Shown: in pieces, positions 56,051-64,000 of the stretch | Layout of the letters: the number at the start of each line of letters is the position of its first letter | Numbering within the stretch: the stretch's first letter is position 1 | NCBI RefSeq assembly: GCF_017488845.2 | Contig: NZ_CP083371.1 | Location: forward strand, 868,001 to 932,000 | DNA: 64,000 bases | Direction of reading: 5' to 3' | DNA from: Ensifer canadensis | GTDB lineage: Bacteria > Pseudomonadota > Alphaproteobacteria > Rhizobiales > Rhizobiaceae | Notes under the pieces: generated by a model | Databases searched by the model: none | Seen by the model: only the letters and a program-made list of their open reading frames with translations | What the model was told of the DNA's origin: nothing | Program-made: the position numbers and the translations under genes

Positions 56051-57615
56051 GCCGCCCGTCGCTCCTGGTGTGTCATCGCTTCACGCTCAGCCTTCCAGGT
56101 CCAAGGCAGGAGACTTTCCATCTCGTTGGCTGTCACTTTGCAGGAGATGATCCGCTCCAGCACATCGGCAAGCCAGACCTCGGGATCCACGCCATTCAAT
56201 TTACAGCTGTTGACGAGGGATGCGATGACCGCGAAGGTCTTGCCGCCGCCGGGACTGCCTACGAACAGCGAGTTCTTTCTCGTCAGAGCCACCGACTTCA
56301 TCGAACGCTCGACTACATTGGAGTCTACCTCGACGCGGCCATCATCGAGGAAGGCAGTCAGCCCGCCCCAGTGGTTGAGTGTGTAGGAGACCGCCTTGCC
56401 AAGCGCCGACTTCGCCGACACCTCGTTGCTCAATTCCGTGAGCTTGGCCTTCAGCACTTTCATGACGGGAGCGTATCGCGACGCCTGACGATAAGCCGGG
56501 TATCGGCATTTTCCCCGCGCAAGTCCGCTTCGATGCGATAGATTTCGGCGATCCTGGCGAGGATCGACAAAGCCTCCGAAGAGCCGGTCAGTTTGACGAC
56601 ATCGACGAACTTGCGTCGTGCATGGGCAGACAGAAGGCCAGTCGCATGGGCGACATTGCTCTTTCCACGACGCTTGACCATGGTTTTATAGGCTTGGTAC
56701 CCGTCTACCTGAAGCACGCCGGCAAACGACGACAGTTGCCCCTCGACCTCGCGAGCGCTACGGCTTTCGGCAAAAGTGTAGGCCACCGCCGGCGCGCCGG
56801 ACCATTCCATGGGCGATCGTCGACGCTTGCGCCCATAACTGGCAGACCTTGGTTCGTTTGCGCCCCGGATCGAGCCGCGGAAGCGGCGTCTCATCACAGA
56901 ACACCCTCGGCTGCGAGCGGATGAAGGCGGTGAGCGCATCGTAGAGAAGCTCGAGCCACCAGGCGACCCGCGTGACCCAGGCGCCGAGCGTGCCTCGATC
57001 AATGGTCACGCCGCAGGAGGCCATCATCTGCGCCTGGCGATGGAGCGGGAGATGCCAGGCGAACTTCGAAACCGCGATATGAGCTGCGAATGCCGTGGTC
57101 ACCATGCCGCCATCCATCACGCGTGCTGGTGCGGGCGCTTGGACAATGGCATTCTCGCATGCCCGGCAGGCATAGCGTGGCCGGGTCGTCCGTTTCACCC
57201 GGACAACGGCAGGCACGATGTCGAGCGCCTCGCTGACATCCGTGCCGATGCAATGAAGCTCGAACGAGCAGCACGGGCAGACCTTGCTCTCCGGCTCGAT
57301 GACCTCGTCATAACGCGGAAGGTGCTTGGGCAAGTGGCCGATGTTGCGAGCTGGCGATCGCCGTGCTTGCGTTTTGTATTCACCGACCGGCGCGACATCG
57401 TCATTGGCAGCAACGGGAATGTCGCTCAGATCGCCAAGGTCAAGGATCGCCTGCGTCGGATCGATGGTCGTCATCTTCTCCGATTTCGTCCCAAAAAGCT
57501 GGCCCTCAAGGAAGGCCACGCGCGCCTTAAGGTCGGCATTCTCTTCGTTGAGCGAGAGAATGATCCGGGTCAATCGCGCAGCGTCCTGGGGCAAGGGATT
57601 GTGTCGAAGCGGCAT
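56047..57615 (-). pseudogene. IS66 transposase TnpC, frameshifted
   Basis: DDE transposase of IS66. From ATG 57615 (PLRHNPLPQDAARL) one frame carries the coiled-coil N-terminus, the zinc-binding CPCCSFEL, KFAWHLPLHRQAQMM and VFCDETPLPRLDPG. Near 56800-56840 two frame changes occur. A second frame carries AVAYTFAESRSAREVEGQL and VLQVDGYQAYKTM. Near 56462 another 1-bp change occurs before RVEVDSNVVERSMKSVAL and the end at 56047. The pattern suggests loss of function or sequencing errors. Repaired length is about 523 residues. Confidence 0.85.
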
Positions 57616-57663
57616 GACGGATCCTACCACGAAGGCCGGAATCATCAAGCAAAACCAATAGGA

Positions 57664-58020
57664 TCAACCTGCTTTCAAGGGGCGTTTTACCGGGTTCTGC
57701 TTCACCCTTGTCCAGTCAATGCCGGCCAGCAGAAGCGAGAACTCTTCGCGCGTCATCTGCATGGCGCCACCGCGGATCGGCGGCCAAACAAACTTGCCCG
57801 CCTCAAGCCACTTCGTCGCCAGGATCATGCCGGATCCATCCCAATAAATGCAGCGAAGTCGATCGAGACGCTTGGCGCGGAACACGAACACGTCGCCGCA
57901 ATACGGATCAGCCGCAAGCGCCGATGCCACCAATGCCACCAGGCCATTCATGCCGCGCCGGAAGTCGACAGGCTGCGTCGCAACCATGATCTTCACTCCA
58001 CCAGGGGAAAGTCCGATCAC
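57664..58020 (-). CDS. tnpB: IS66 accessory protein TnpB
   Basis: Conserved 118-residue IS66 Orf2, required with TnpA for transposition in studied IS66 members. It has VATQPVDFRRGMNGLVALV, DVFVFRAKRLDRLRCIYWDG and GMILATKWLEAGKFVWP, all standard for the family. It overlaps tnpA by 4 bp and precedes tnpC. Intact. Confidence 0.93.
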   Translation of the reverse strand: MIGLSPGGVKIMVATQPVDFRRGMNGLVALVASALAADPYCGDVFVFRAKRLDRLRCIYWDGSGMILATKWLEAGKFVWPPIRGGAMQMTREEFSLLLAGIDWTRVKQNPVKRPLKAG

Positions 58021-58487
58021 CGGCGACCCCGCAACGCCGCCACGATCGCTTGCGCCAACTCGGGCGCCACCGTACCGATCACGGTCATGCGCGCGCCAGC
58101 AATCTCGATCTCAATCCGACCTGCGGCGAAGTGGGCGGCATCCGATTGAGAGCCCTGGTGGGCCGCTTGATCGCCGACCACCGTTACCGGCACGAACATC
58201 GCCTGCTGCGCGCAGACCTTGGCCGAGGGACGAGTGGTCAGCCCAGCCTCCCGACGCCAAACATTCAACAAGCCGCGATTGACGCCCCAGCGCCGAGCAA
58301 CGGCCGAGATGTTCACATCAGGTTCCGCGCTTTCCGCAAGGATGCGCGCCTTCTCCTCGTCAGTCCAATTCCGCCGCTGGCGACGACCGGTGATCACCTC
58401 GATCCGACGGTATTTTCCCTCATGCCTGGCTTCATGCATGTCTTCATCCATGACTTCAAGCATGGCATCAGCGCGATCTCCAACCAT
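58017..58487 (-). CDS. tnpA: IS66 accessory protein TnpA
   Basis: First gene of the element, a 156-residue HTH protein. RRQRRNWTDEEKARILAES and VNISAVARRWGVNRGLLNVW form the DNA-binding part. The C-terminal half includes IEIEIAGARMTVIGTVAPEL. The gene lies 81 bp inside the right inverted repeat. It overlaps tnpB as ATGA. Intact. Confidence 0.9.
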   Translation of the reverse strand: MVGDRADAMLEVMDEDMHEARHEGKYRRIEVITGRRQRRNWTDEEKARILAESAEPDVNISAVARRWGVNRGLLNVWRREAGLTTRPSAKVCAQQAMFVPVTVVGDQAAHQGSQSDAAHFAAGRIEIEIAGARMTVIGTVAPELAQAIVAALRGRR

Positions 58488-58568
58488 CCTGTTCCGCTCC
58501 TATCGGTGAAGGAGCTTATCTCGCGGCCTCGATCACAAAAGGAAAGGTGGGCTGTTCGTAGCGCTCAC

Positions 58569-58590
58569 GGTCTGAATGGTTAGCGGCCAT
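58569..58590 (-). other. displaced start of the Rieske/FAD oxidoreductase gene
   Basis: The minus strand reads GGAGGAG, three bases, then ATG at 58590-58588, encoding MAANHSD before the IS66 boundary. Joined to base 55418 after removing the element and one target copy, the frame continues P-T-R-P-D-L-A-L-G into the main gene. This shows where the native translation start was. Confidence 0.92.
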
Positions 58591-58785
58591 CTTCTCCTCC
58601 GTCGAAGGGCAGCTGCCGGTATCGTCCACTGCGACGCTGGGCTTACCTACCCAACAGGCAACCCCTCCGGGATTGTCCGCCATTCCGGCTCCCAGGCAAG
58701 TGAATTTGACCTGCAGTTGCGTGCAATTTTTGCGATAATGCCTAATCGGAGAAAAGCGTAATCGTTCCCGCGCCGGGGGCAGTCG

Positions 58786-59031
58786 CTAAGCCCGGGACGT
58801 ATCACCCAGGAAATCCTGGCGCGTCAGTGCAATGTCGGCAAGCGTGTAACGATCGAGCGTGTTCTGGAACGACGACAGCGCGTCGCTCAGCATGTCGGAA
58901 AGCTTGCAGCAACGCGTGATCGTGCACTGGTTGCCGGTGGCAAAGCATTCGACCCGGGCGAAGTCCGGCTCGGTCAGCTGGATCACGTCACCAATGCGGA
59001 TGTCTTCCGGACGACGCCCGAGCGTCAGCAC
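58786..59031 (-). pseudogene. NsrR/Rrf2-type regulator, N-terminal truncation
   Basis: C-terminal part of an Rrf2-family iron-sulfur regulator, closest to the nitric-oxide sensor NsrR: RRPEDIRIGDVIQLTEPDF, then VECFATGNQCTITRCCKL with three or more cluster-ligand cysteines, and TLDRYTLADIAL. The winged-helix N-terminus is missing; a stop lies in frame just upstream of 59031. About 81 of some 145 residues remain. It cannot bind DNA as it stands. Confidence 0.75.
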
Positions 59032-59380
59032 ATCCTATAGCCTGAACTGCAAAGTGCCGCTAACAGCCCATAGACTGATACAATCCGTGTGAAATCAGCC
59101 TATGGCCTGAAAGACCGTTATGACACGTGTAAGAGGCAGAAGTGGAATGGGATGGAGGGAGGAGGCGCATCTGCCGTCTTCAGGGTCCTGCGGTGCCAGC
59201 CGATCATGGAAGGGCTCTTTGCGTTGGTCTTCAAAAGTTTTCCGAGGGCTTGGTCACGCATCACGACGACGGCAACATTGTCTATGGCACAATGGGTAAG
59301 GGATCTTGTCCAAGCAAGGTGTCGGCCATCACGTGATTGTCTGGCGCCGAGGCTGCAAAGTGCGGCTGGTTGAAAACCCT

Positions 59381-59833
59381 ATGATGAGTGAAATCACGCA
59401 GTTGCTCGACTTAGATCGCGCAAATGAATTGTCGTCGCTGCAGCCGGTGTCTGAAATCGTCGCTGTGAGGATCGCAACGCGCCACCCCAGCATTTCCAAA
59501 CAATACTTTGAGTTCATTCGTGCGGTTGGGGTGGGCTCAACTACGCGAGATTTCTATATCTACGAGCCCGAGCCCGCGTCCTCCGTCGAACAGCATCCCT
59601 CCTTTCAGCTTTACCAGTCTGCCTCCTACCGTGCACTGTCAGGCCCACGTCCCGAAGGGCATCCTATCCCCGCCGATGCGGTCGCTATTGCGGACAGCGG
59701 TGCCTCTTGGAGGTACTGCCTTTGCCCCTCTCTCGGCGAGGGGGTCTATTGTCTCGACATGGCTGGTCCCACATTCGAGCCGGAGGCTGACGACTTTTTA
59801 TCTTTTGTGGCAAACACCGTGTGTGTGAACTAA
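59381..59833 (+). CDS. SUKH-like (SMI1/KNR4-type) protein, possible immunity protein
   Basis: A 150-residue soluble protein; the start at 59381 (two ATG codons) is uncertain because no strong ribosome site is visible. The order SISKQYFEFIRAVGVGSTTR, FYIYEPEPAS, AVAIADSGASWRYCLC and VYCLDMAGPTFEPEADDFLS matches the SUKH fold pattern. SUKH proteins typically neutralise polymorphic or contact-dependent toxins. No cognate toxin gene is recognisable beside it; 59032-59380 shows none. Assignment moderate. Confidence 0.55.
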   Translation: MMSEITQLLDLDRANELSSLQPVSEIVAVRIATRHPSISKQYFEFIRAVGVGSTTRDFYIYEPEPASSVEQHPSFQLYQSASYRALSGPRPEGHPIPADAVAIADSGASWRYCLCPSLGEGVYCLDMAGPTFEPEADDFLSFVANTVCVN

Positions 59834-60071
59834 GTCCAAACCCTTCTCAGGGTATTGCAAGCTGCAGCAAATCGATAGCGGTGGCACGGCCGCTTCGGTC
59901 CATCAGCCTCATCGGTGGCACTTGCTACGCAAGACCGAAGCGGGCGACGGCAACCGTCCCGATGAACCTTCCACATCGGCAACTCGCAGATCGGCGTCTT
60001 CTTCCTTCGATAGCCCAAGGTGCAGGTTGGAGGGGAGGCATTCTTATACCGCATACCCGAGAGCTTTAGTT
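59834..60071. other. short stretch with no supported gene
   Basis: Open frames here are overlapping and unrecognisable; it separates the SUKH-like gene from the prophage-type membrane gene. Confidence 0.4.
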
Positions 60072-60406
60072 CTACTTTTGTTGGCCGCTTTTGCTCTTGA
60101 TAATCAGCAGAAGCAGCGCGAATACGACAGCCGCGACCGGCCAGAAATCGGTGCTTTGGTCCCAACTCCAAAGCCAAAACTTATAGGCGTCCAAATGTGG
60201 CGGTGGCATGTGGACACTCATTTCAAAGTCGCGTTTCTCACGACCGTGAAAGTGCCCTGCAGCAAACGCCAAGCCGATGATCGCAGCATCTCTTCGTTTG
60301 AAAACGCAGACCCCAGCACTGTAACCACCGTGGCGATGCAAACGGCTTCGACGATATGTCCCAGCCAGTCGTAGTTGTTGTGGATGTACTGCCAACTAAA
60401 TTCCAT
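60072..60406 (-). pseudogene. prophage-type small membrane protein, frameshifted
   Basis: From ATG 60406 the frame reads EFSWQYIHNNYDWLGHIVEA with a first membrane helix (AVCIATVVTVLGSAF). It then breaks at a run of T near 60308. The other frame continues KRRDAAIIGLAFAAGHFHGR, EKRDFEMSVHMPPPHLDAYK, and a second helix (FWPVAAVVFALLLLII). One extra T would give a protein of about 112 residues. This two-helix plan with G-H-F-H-G-R-E-K-R-D resembles small proteins of rhizobial prophages; identification is tentative. Confidence 0.6.
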
Positions 60407-60480
60407 GCCGCGTCAAAGCACATTGAAAGGCAAAATTCTAGTGGAGACCGCCGCCAGCTGTTGTTGCAAATTCAGAGGAT

Positions 60481-60591
60481 TCAAACGCCTGGCGTTGAGA
60501 GAGAAATTAGCAACAGAGCGCCAGCGACAACCGCTAAAGCACCGACCGTCGTGAAGACAATCAGCAGCAATTCTCTATCGTACTTGGGCAT
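60481..60591 (-). CDS. 36-residue single-helix membrane peptide
   Basis: MPKYDRELLLIVFTTVGALA continues through VVAGALLLISLSTPGV: a charged N-terminus and one membrane helix. It lies 74 bp upstream of the prophage-type membrane gene on the same strand. The ribosome site is weak. It could be a small phage membrane protein; unproven. Confidence 0.4.
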   Translation of the reverse strand: MPKYDRELLLIVFTTVGALAVVAGALLLISLSTPGV

Positions 60592-60903
60592 ATATCGCTT
60601 CGTTCACTGCGCGTGGGATGTTGCTGCAGCCCCTAGTACAAAAAACATGATTGAACAATCACCAATCTTACGTCCACCAAGATGCTCTGGTGGCAGACAT
60701 CACTCAGTCTGCGGGCTGATTGTTTCCCCTCAACCTGTAGCCTGAAAGAAGCTGAAGAGGAAGATGGTTACTGATGACCATTGCATTCTTCTACGGCATA
60801 AAACAACACAAGGATTTGTCGCGCTGGCATTTAGGCGGCGTGGACGACTTAGTCTGTCAGTGCACATTGGCCGCGACCAGCGAACCTGTTAATCGTGTTC
60901 CAC

Positions 60904-61206
60904 ATGACCTGCTCACGTTGCGAAGAAATGGACGAGCATGTGCGCATCAGGACACCACGCGAGTTGTTCCGAACCATTGGCGTGATACGGAAGGCTGTAT
61001 CGGATGGTGATGTAGAAGAGATTGATCCCGGGCCGATGAAAATCACTTTGGCATTCAACGAAATTTCTGAGGCCGGCCCGCTCGAAGATCTCCTGCTCTA
61101 CAGGTTTCGATGCTCAGAATGCGGACAGAACTTCGAATTGGTAGCTGAAACATATCATGGAAGCGGCGGGTCGTGGAGCAAAGCGGTGCCACTGAAAACA
61201 GCATGA
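60904..61206 (+). CDS. small protein with two C-x-x-C pairs (zinc-ribbon-like)
   Basis: About 100 residues, starting at ATG 60904 or GTG 60895. It has TCSRCEEM near the start and RCSECGQNFELVAETYHGSG near the end, so four cysteines could bind one metal. The middle (LYRFRC, MKITLAFNEISEAGPLEDL) is beta-rich. No strong ribosome site. Not recognised further. Confidence 0.5.
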   Translation: MTCSRCEEMDEHVRIRTPRELFRTIGVIRKAVSDGDVEEIDPGPMKITLAFNEISEAGPLEDLLLYRFRCSECGQNFELVAETYHGSGGSWSKAVPLKTA

Positions 61207-61379
61207 TTGACGTCGCACGAAAGAGTTGATTCACGCCTGCCCTTTGAAAGTAGCTTTGAGCCGAGGGGATCTGAGCGAAGCGGAACGGCGTCTTTGAAAA
61301 GCTTGCTGCCAATTGAGGCGGCGATGGGAGGGCGAGGTCGGCGGCCCGAGAAGAACCTTTCAATTGTCAACGGGATACT

Positions 61380-61965
61380 CTAACGGCTTCGCTGCGGGGC
61401 TCCTTGGCGCGATGTGCCACCGACGTGTGACAACTGGAACACAATCCATCGCCGGTTCCGGCCATATAGCGAAGCCGGGGTATGGGAGACCGTGGCGGTG
61501 ACGCTGGCCGAGATCTTGGTGGACTGTAATCACTACAGCATCGACAGCACCACGGTTCGCGCCCACGTCTCGGCGCGCGGAAAGGGAGGACTCATCAACG
61601 AGCCCTTGGCCCCCGATACCGGCTGAAATTTCCCCAAAATTGCGGAAGTAAAATTCCCCAAATATGCCGACGTGGGCGCCATGGAGAATTGGGTTTTTTC
61701 GGTGGTGGACCGCGTGGACGTGGCGGCGGGGCTGCCGATTGCAAGCCTTATGATGCTTTGATCTTTGATCGACCTGCCCGAGCGCGCCAAGGGCTTGATT
61801 GCGGAGAAGGCTACGATGCCGACGCGATTCGCTCGGACCTTGCAGGCCGGGACATCTGGGCCGTCGTTTCAGGGCGCTCAAACCTCCGTGTGAGGGTGGA
61901 GCATGATCGAGCCCTCTACTCCCTTCCCGAGCAAGAGAAAATGAGGATCATGCGGTTGTCAGTTG
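61380..61965 (+). pseudogene. IS5-family (IS427-type) transposase remnants
   Basis: 61414-61610 gives NWNTIHRRFRPYSEAGVWE and HYSIDSTTVRAHVSA, with the first catalytic aspartate in D-S-T-T. After about 100 bp of foreign sequence, 61690-61925 gives CKPYDALIFDRPARARQ, EGYDADAIRSDLAGRDIWAV and RSNLRVRVEHDRALY in shifted frames. The central segment and both ends are missing. Between them, 61626-61662 contains AAATTTCCCCAAAAT and AAAATTCCCCAAAT, a near-direct repeat that may come from another insertion sequence's end. Confidence 0.7.
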
Positions 61966-61966
61966 C

Positions 61967-62170
61967 CTAAAACTTCCTGAACCGTTCCAAGCGGTTGTCG
62001 GCGATGTATTTTTCATGTGCGGTTAGCTTAACCATTAGCTTGTCGGCATCTCTGGTGCGGCCATTGGCAATTGCGTCCTGGATCTGCTTAGCGATGCTGT
62101 CCCTTTGAGCCAAATAGTTCCTCGCAAACAGTACTACCGTCGATGTATGTGACCTATCGGTGTCGCTCAC
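61967..62170 (-). CDS. small protein of unknown function
   Basis: 67 residues, helical and charged: TVVLFARNYLAQRDSIAKQI, then KLMVKLTAHEKYIADNRLER. The start would be GTG 62170 with GGAG about ten bases upstream. No family recognised. Confidence 0.45.
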   Translation of the reverse strand: MSDTDRSHTSTVVLFARNYLAQRDSIAKQIQDAIANGRTRDADKLMVKLTAHEKYIADNRLERFRKF

Positions 62171-62775
62171 GCTTACGTTTCTCCGGTTCTTGATTCCTCT
62201 GCATCCCCAATCCCAATTGCGTCAAACATGGTTGAAACTGTGACCAAAGCGACGCTTGCTTATCAAGATCGATAGTACCCCGGCGTCATCTGCAGCAACG
62301 AACCTCGATAAGCCGTCAAGCCGACTGGTGCCTCCGCTCACACTGGACGGGCCGTCGGGAAGTCTTGAGACCGAGGCGGCTAGCTTTTGGGGCGGTGTTG
62401 AAATGAGGTTGGCTGCGATGCCCACAAGGCCTTGCTGCCGGTCGAGAGCCTCGGACGTTTCTTCAACCTGCAGGATAATCACATTCGCGCTTTCCGGCTA
62501 GAAGTCGAAAGGCTGACGGTGGAATCAGCGAGATCGTTGCCTGGGCTGAACGGATTCGGGGCAATCCCGGCCCTTGGACGACAACACGCCGCAAGCAAGT
62601 GCCATGGCGACGCTCAACTGGGAGCATGCGCGGACTGTTCCACGACCGGCTGGTTACGCACCACACCAGGCATCTGGACACGCTTTCGCTGAATTTCGAA
62701 GAACGCCTGTTGCGCGCGCAACTAAAGCAATCATCTGGAGCGTTGAATTTCTTGCTTATCCTCAACAGCTCGGCA
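62171..62775. other. 600 bp with no confident gene
   Basis: Several medium open frames overlap on both strands (for example minus 62222-62482 from a GTG), but none has a recognisable motif or convincing start. Confidence 0.35.
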
Positions 62776-62895
62776 TCAACCCTGGAGAGGTCCGAGGGGG
62801 GCATAGCTCATGCGATATTCGGAGAAAATGTTGGAAAGAACTTCTCGGTGCGCAGATAGCGCTGCTTTCAATTCTTTCATTTCTTGACTGTGCAT
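62776..62895 (-). CDS. 39-residue small protein
   Basis: MHSQEMKELKAALSAHREVL then SNIFSEYRMSYAPLGPLQG, ending at TGA 62776. GGAG lies six bases before ATG 62895. It starts 25 bp after the stop of the 53-residue gene, so the two could be one unit. No family recognised. Confidence 0.45.
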   Translation of the reverse strand: MHSQEMKELKAALSAHREVLSNIFSEYRMSYAPLGPLQG

Positions 62896-62920
62896 ATTAG
62901 GCTCCGGGCGGAAATTATAA

Positions 62921-63082
62921 TCAGTTGAGATCGAAACTGTCTCGCTTGAGCCCCAGGTCTTCCTTGAACCGCTGATCCCAAGGGTTGAAGAAGCAGACAT
63001 CGCTGCCTTCGCCAAACAGCGGGGCGTCAGCCTGCTGATCCGACCTCTTCTGCTCGCGCCGTTCGTTGGCGTCCTTTTTCAT
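62921..63082 (-). CDS. 53-residue hydrophilic small protein
   Basis: Begins MKKDANERREQKRSDQQADA with GGAGAGG immediately upstream of ATG 63082, and continues PLFGEGSDVCFFNPWDQRFK to a stop at 62921. The N-terminal part is highly charged; the C-terminal part has a compact aromatic F-F-N-P-W-D-Q-R-F motif. No family recognised. The strong ribosome site and protein-like composition support a real gene. Confidence 0.55.
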   Translation of the reverse strand: MKKDANERREQKRSDQQADAPLFGEGSDVCFFNPWDQRFKEDLGLKRDSFDLN

Positions 63083-63164
63083 CTACCTCTCCTTGCATTA
63101 GGCCAGCTTTGAACACATTGAGGGAGAATTTTCAACTCAGGATTATGTCAATTTGTACTGGTTC

Positions 63165-63515
63165 ATGAGTGCTAACCAAGGACAAACACCCAATGATCCC
63201 ACCACGGCGTGGCAGCGCCCGCCGCTCTCGATAGCCCGGACAGGAGCGCGGCATAACTCAAGCCTATGCGACTATCGCTTGATTTCGGGCAACTACGGCG
63301 CGCATACTAAAGGGATGGCGGACCTACTGCGTAAGATAATCGATGTCGCGATGTTCGGATCGACAGAGTCCTCCGAACTGCAAGCTCTCGATGAAGAGCG
63401 AAAGTTCATGCTGAAACAATATCAATTGGGCTTGATCCCGGAAACCGATTGGCGGGAACTGCTCGACAATGATCCCGTCCTCTCAGCGCACCTTAGCGGC
63501 CGCGGCGTGCGCTGA
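63165..63515 (+). CDS. hypothetical protein, about 116 residues
   Basis: The C-terminal half looks real: MADLLRKIIDVAMFGSTESS, LQALDEERKFMLKQYQLGLI and TDWRELLDNDPVLSAHLSG. The start is unclear: ATG 63165 gives 116 residues, while ATG 63315 (AAAGGG just before) gives 66. Not recognised. Confidence 0.45.
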   Translation: MSANQGQTPNDPTTAWQRPPLSIARTGARHNSSLCDYRLISGNYGAHTKGMADLLRKIIDVAMFGSTESSELQALDEERKFMLKQYQLGLIPETDWRELLDNDPVLSAHLSGRGVR

Positions 63516-63608
63516 GTAGCAGAAAAGTTGGTGAGTTGTGTCGTTGCGCTATTGCGATCAGGTTTGAATTGAGCAACATCGTAGCGTCTGTGAATTCGAA
63601 CGCTCAGA

Positions 63609-63652
63609 CGGGGCCCCTTTCTCTTGCTTGCAGGAGAGGGGGCCTTTTCGTT
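63609..63652 (+). terminator. candidate intrinsic terminator
   Basis: GGGGCCCCTTTCTC (63610-63623) can pair with GAGAGGGGGCC (about 63634-63644) allowing G-U pairs, and TTTTCG follows. It lies about 95 bp after the hypothetical gene and converges with the opgC-like gene. Confidence 0.55.
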
Positions 63653-63697
63653 TCCACATGCGTTGCGACGCTAGACAAGCGAACCGTCAGAGCGGCT

Positions 63698-64000
63698 TCA
63701 AAGTCCGGCCATCGTACGCATTTTCTGGAGCCTCGGCGTCCGAAGGGGCTGCTGGCGGCGTCTTTCAAGCCACGATGCTACCGCCAACCGTACCAGGCAG
63801 CCAACGACGAATGTTATTCCTTGAATCGGCAGCGCAATGTTTGTCTTGGCTTGCATTAGTGCCTTGGCAATGCAGACCGGAAGGGTGCCGATGGAAAAAA
63901 CAGGAAGGCTATGCCTGCCGGCTGCACAGACCATTTGGAAGGGAACGATGCGGAGGTTCCATGCGAGATACAGGATCGCCAGCACATTTAAGATGCGCAG
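63698..64000 (-). CDS. OpgC-type acyltransferase, C-terminal end (5' part outside window)
   Basis: The frame is open from the window edge (L-R-I-L-N-V-L-A-I-L-Y) to the stop at 63698. It has hydrophobic helices and the OpgC-type segment CAAGRHSLPVFSIGTLPVCI. A further helix (GITFVVGCLVRLAVASWLER) ends in a basic tail. OpgC proteins are inner-membrane enzymes that succinylate osmoregulated periplasmic glucans. Only about 100 residues are visible, so assignment is at family level. Confidence 0.65.
   Translation of the reverse strand: MRILNVLAILYLAWNLRIVPFQMVCAAGRHSLPVFSIGTLPVCIAKALMQAKTNIALPIQGITFVVGCLVRLAVASWLERRRQQPLRTPRLQKMRTMAGL

Larger units (their letters stand above)
55427..58568 (-). 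mobile_element. IS66-family element with 8-bp target duplication
   Basis: A 3142-bp element. The ends are imperfect inverted repeats beginning GTGAGCGC: left 55427-55449, and right, reverse complemented, 58546-58568, with ACGAA and GCCCAC shared. The 8-bp target duplication GGTCTGAA occurs at 55419-55426 and 58569-58576. It encodes tnpA, tnpB, a frameshifted tnpC and a UPF0149-type passenger gene, all on the minus strand. Clean duplication indicates a fairly recent insertion. Confidence 0.95.

Noticed and set aside
1..64000. CRISPR arrays, tRNA or rRNA genes
   Set aside because: No regularly spaced identical repeats with unique spacers and no tRNA- or rRNA-like conserved segments were seen in reading the window.

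Overview
The window looks like part of an alphaproteobacterial replicon, most likely a plasmid or genomic island of a Rhizobiaceae-type bacterium (order Hyphomicrobiales). The basis is the moderately high GC, the densely overlapping operons, the rhizobial style of the polysaccharide genes, a thiXY-thiMED operon behind a TPP riboswitch, and many IS66, IS630, IS3, IS5 and IS256 copies or remnants. The species cannot be named from the sequence alone.

Region 1 (1-12.5 kb) holds a dTDP-L-rhamnose set (rfbC-rfbB-rfbD-rfbA, with rfbD frameshifted). Convergent to it is a minus-strand, tightly overlapping capsule-type operon: methyltransferase, unknown protein, two KpsE-like inner-membrane proteins flanking a KpsT-like ATPase, a glycosyltransferase-like protein, a KpsM-like permease and a twin-domain family-2 glycosyltransferase.

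Region 2 (12.5-16.2 kb) is an insertion-sequence cluster: two complete IS630-family elements with recognisable ends, plus IS66 and IS3 remnants.

Region 3 (16.2-44.2 kb) is a long surface-polysaccharide region. It includes a frameshifted glycosyltransferase, a FkbM-like/coiled-coil protein and a sulfotransferase-like protein next to cysDN(C) for PAPS supply. GDP-L-fucose synthesis (gmd, fcl), manC and a phosphomannomutase remnant follow, with two large glycosyltransferases and a coiled-coil protein sharing a W-Y-L/H-Y/E-G-R repeat. A nonulosonic-acid module then has a CMP-sugar synthetase and a three-domain CBS-NeuB-TIM-barrel fusion, followed by further putative transferases, an SGNH-like protein and methyltransferases. 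A truncated phage lysozyme and a small membrane/coiled-coil protein lie inside this stretch. Together these genes would make a rhamnose-, fucose- and nonulosonate-containing, probably sulfated and methylated polysaccharide exported by an ABC-2 route.

Region 4 (45.4-52.5 kb) is a thiamine salvage operon: promoter, TPP riboswitch, a Shine-Dalgarno-sequestering hairpin, thiX, thiY, thiM, thiE, thiD and a TRAP transporter whose permease reading frame is broken several times. The ATPase partner of ThiXY is absent from the window.

Region 5 (52.6-64 kb) is mixed and decaying. It has an MNT-HEPN protein and a Rieske/FAD oxidoreductase gene split by a 3.14-kb IS66 element with a perfect 8-bp target duplication. 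Beyond that are an NsrR-like fragment, a SUKH-like protein, prophage-like small membrane proteins, IS5 remnants, several small genes and the 3' end of an opgC-like gene running off the window.
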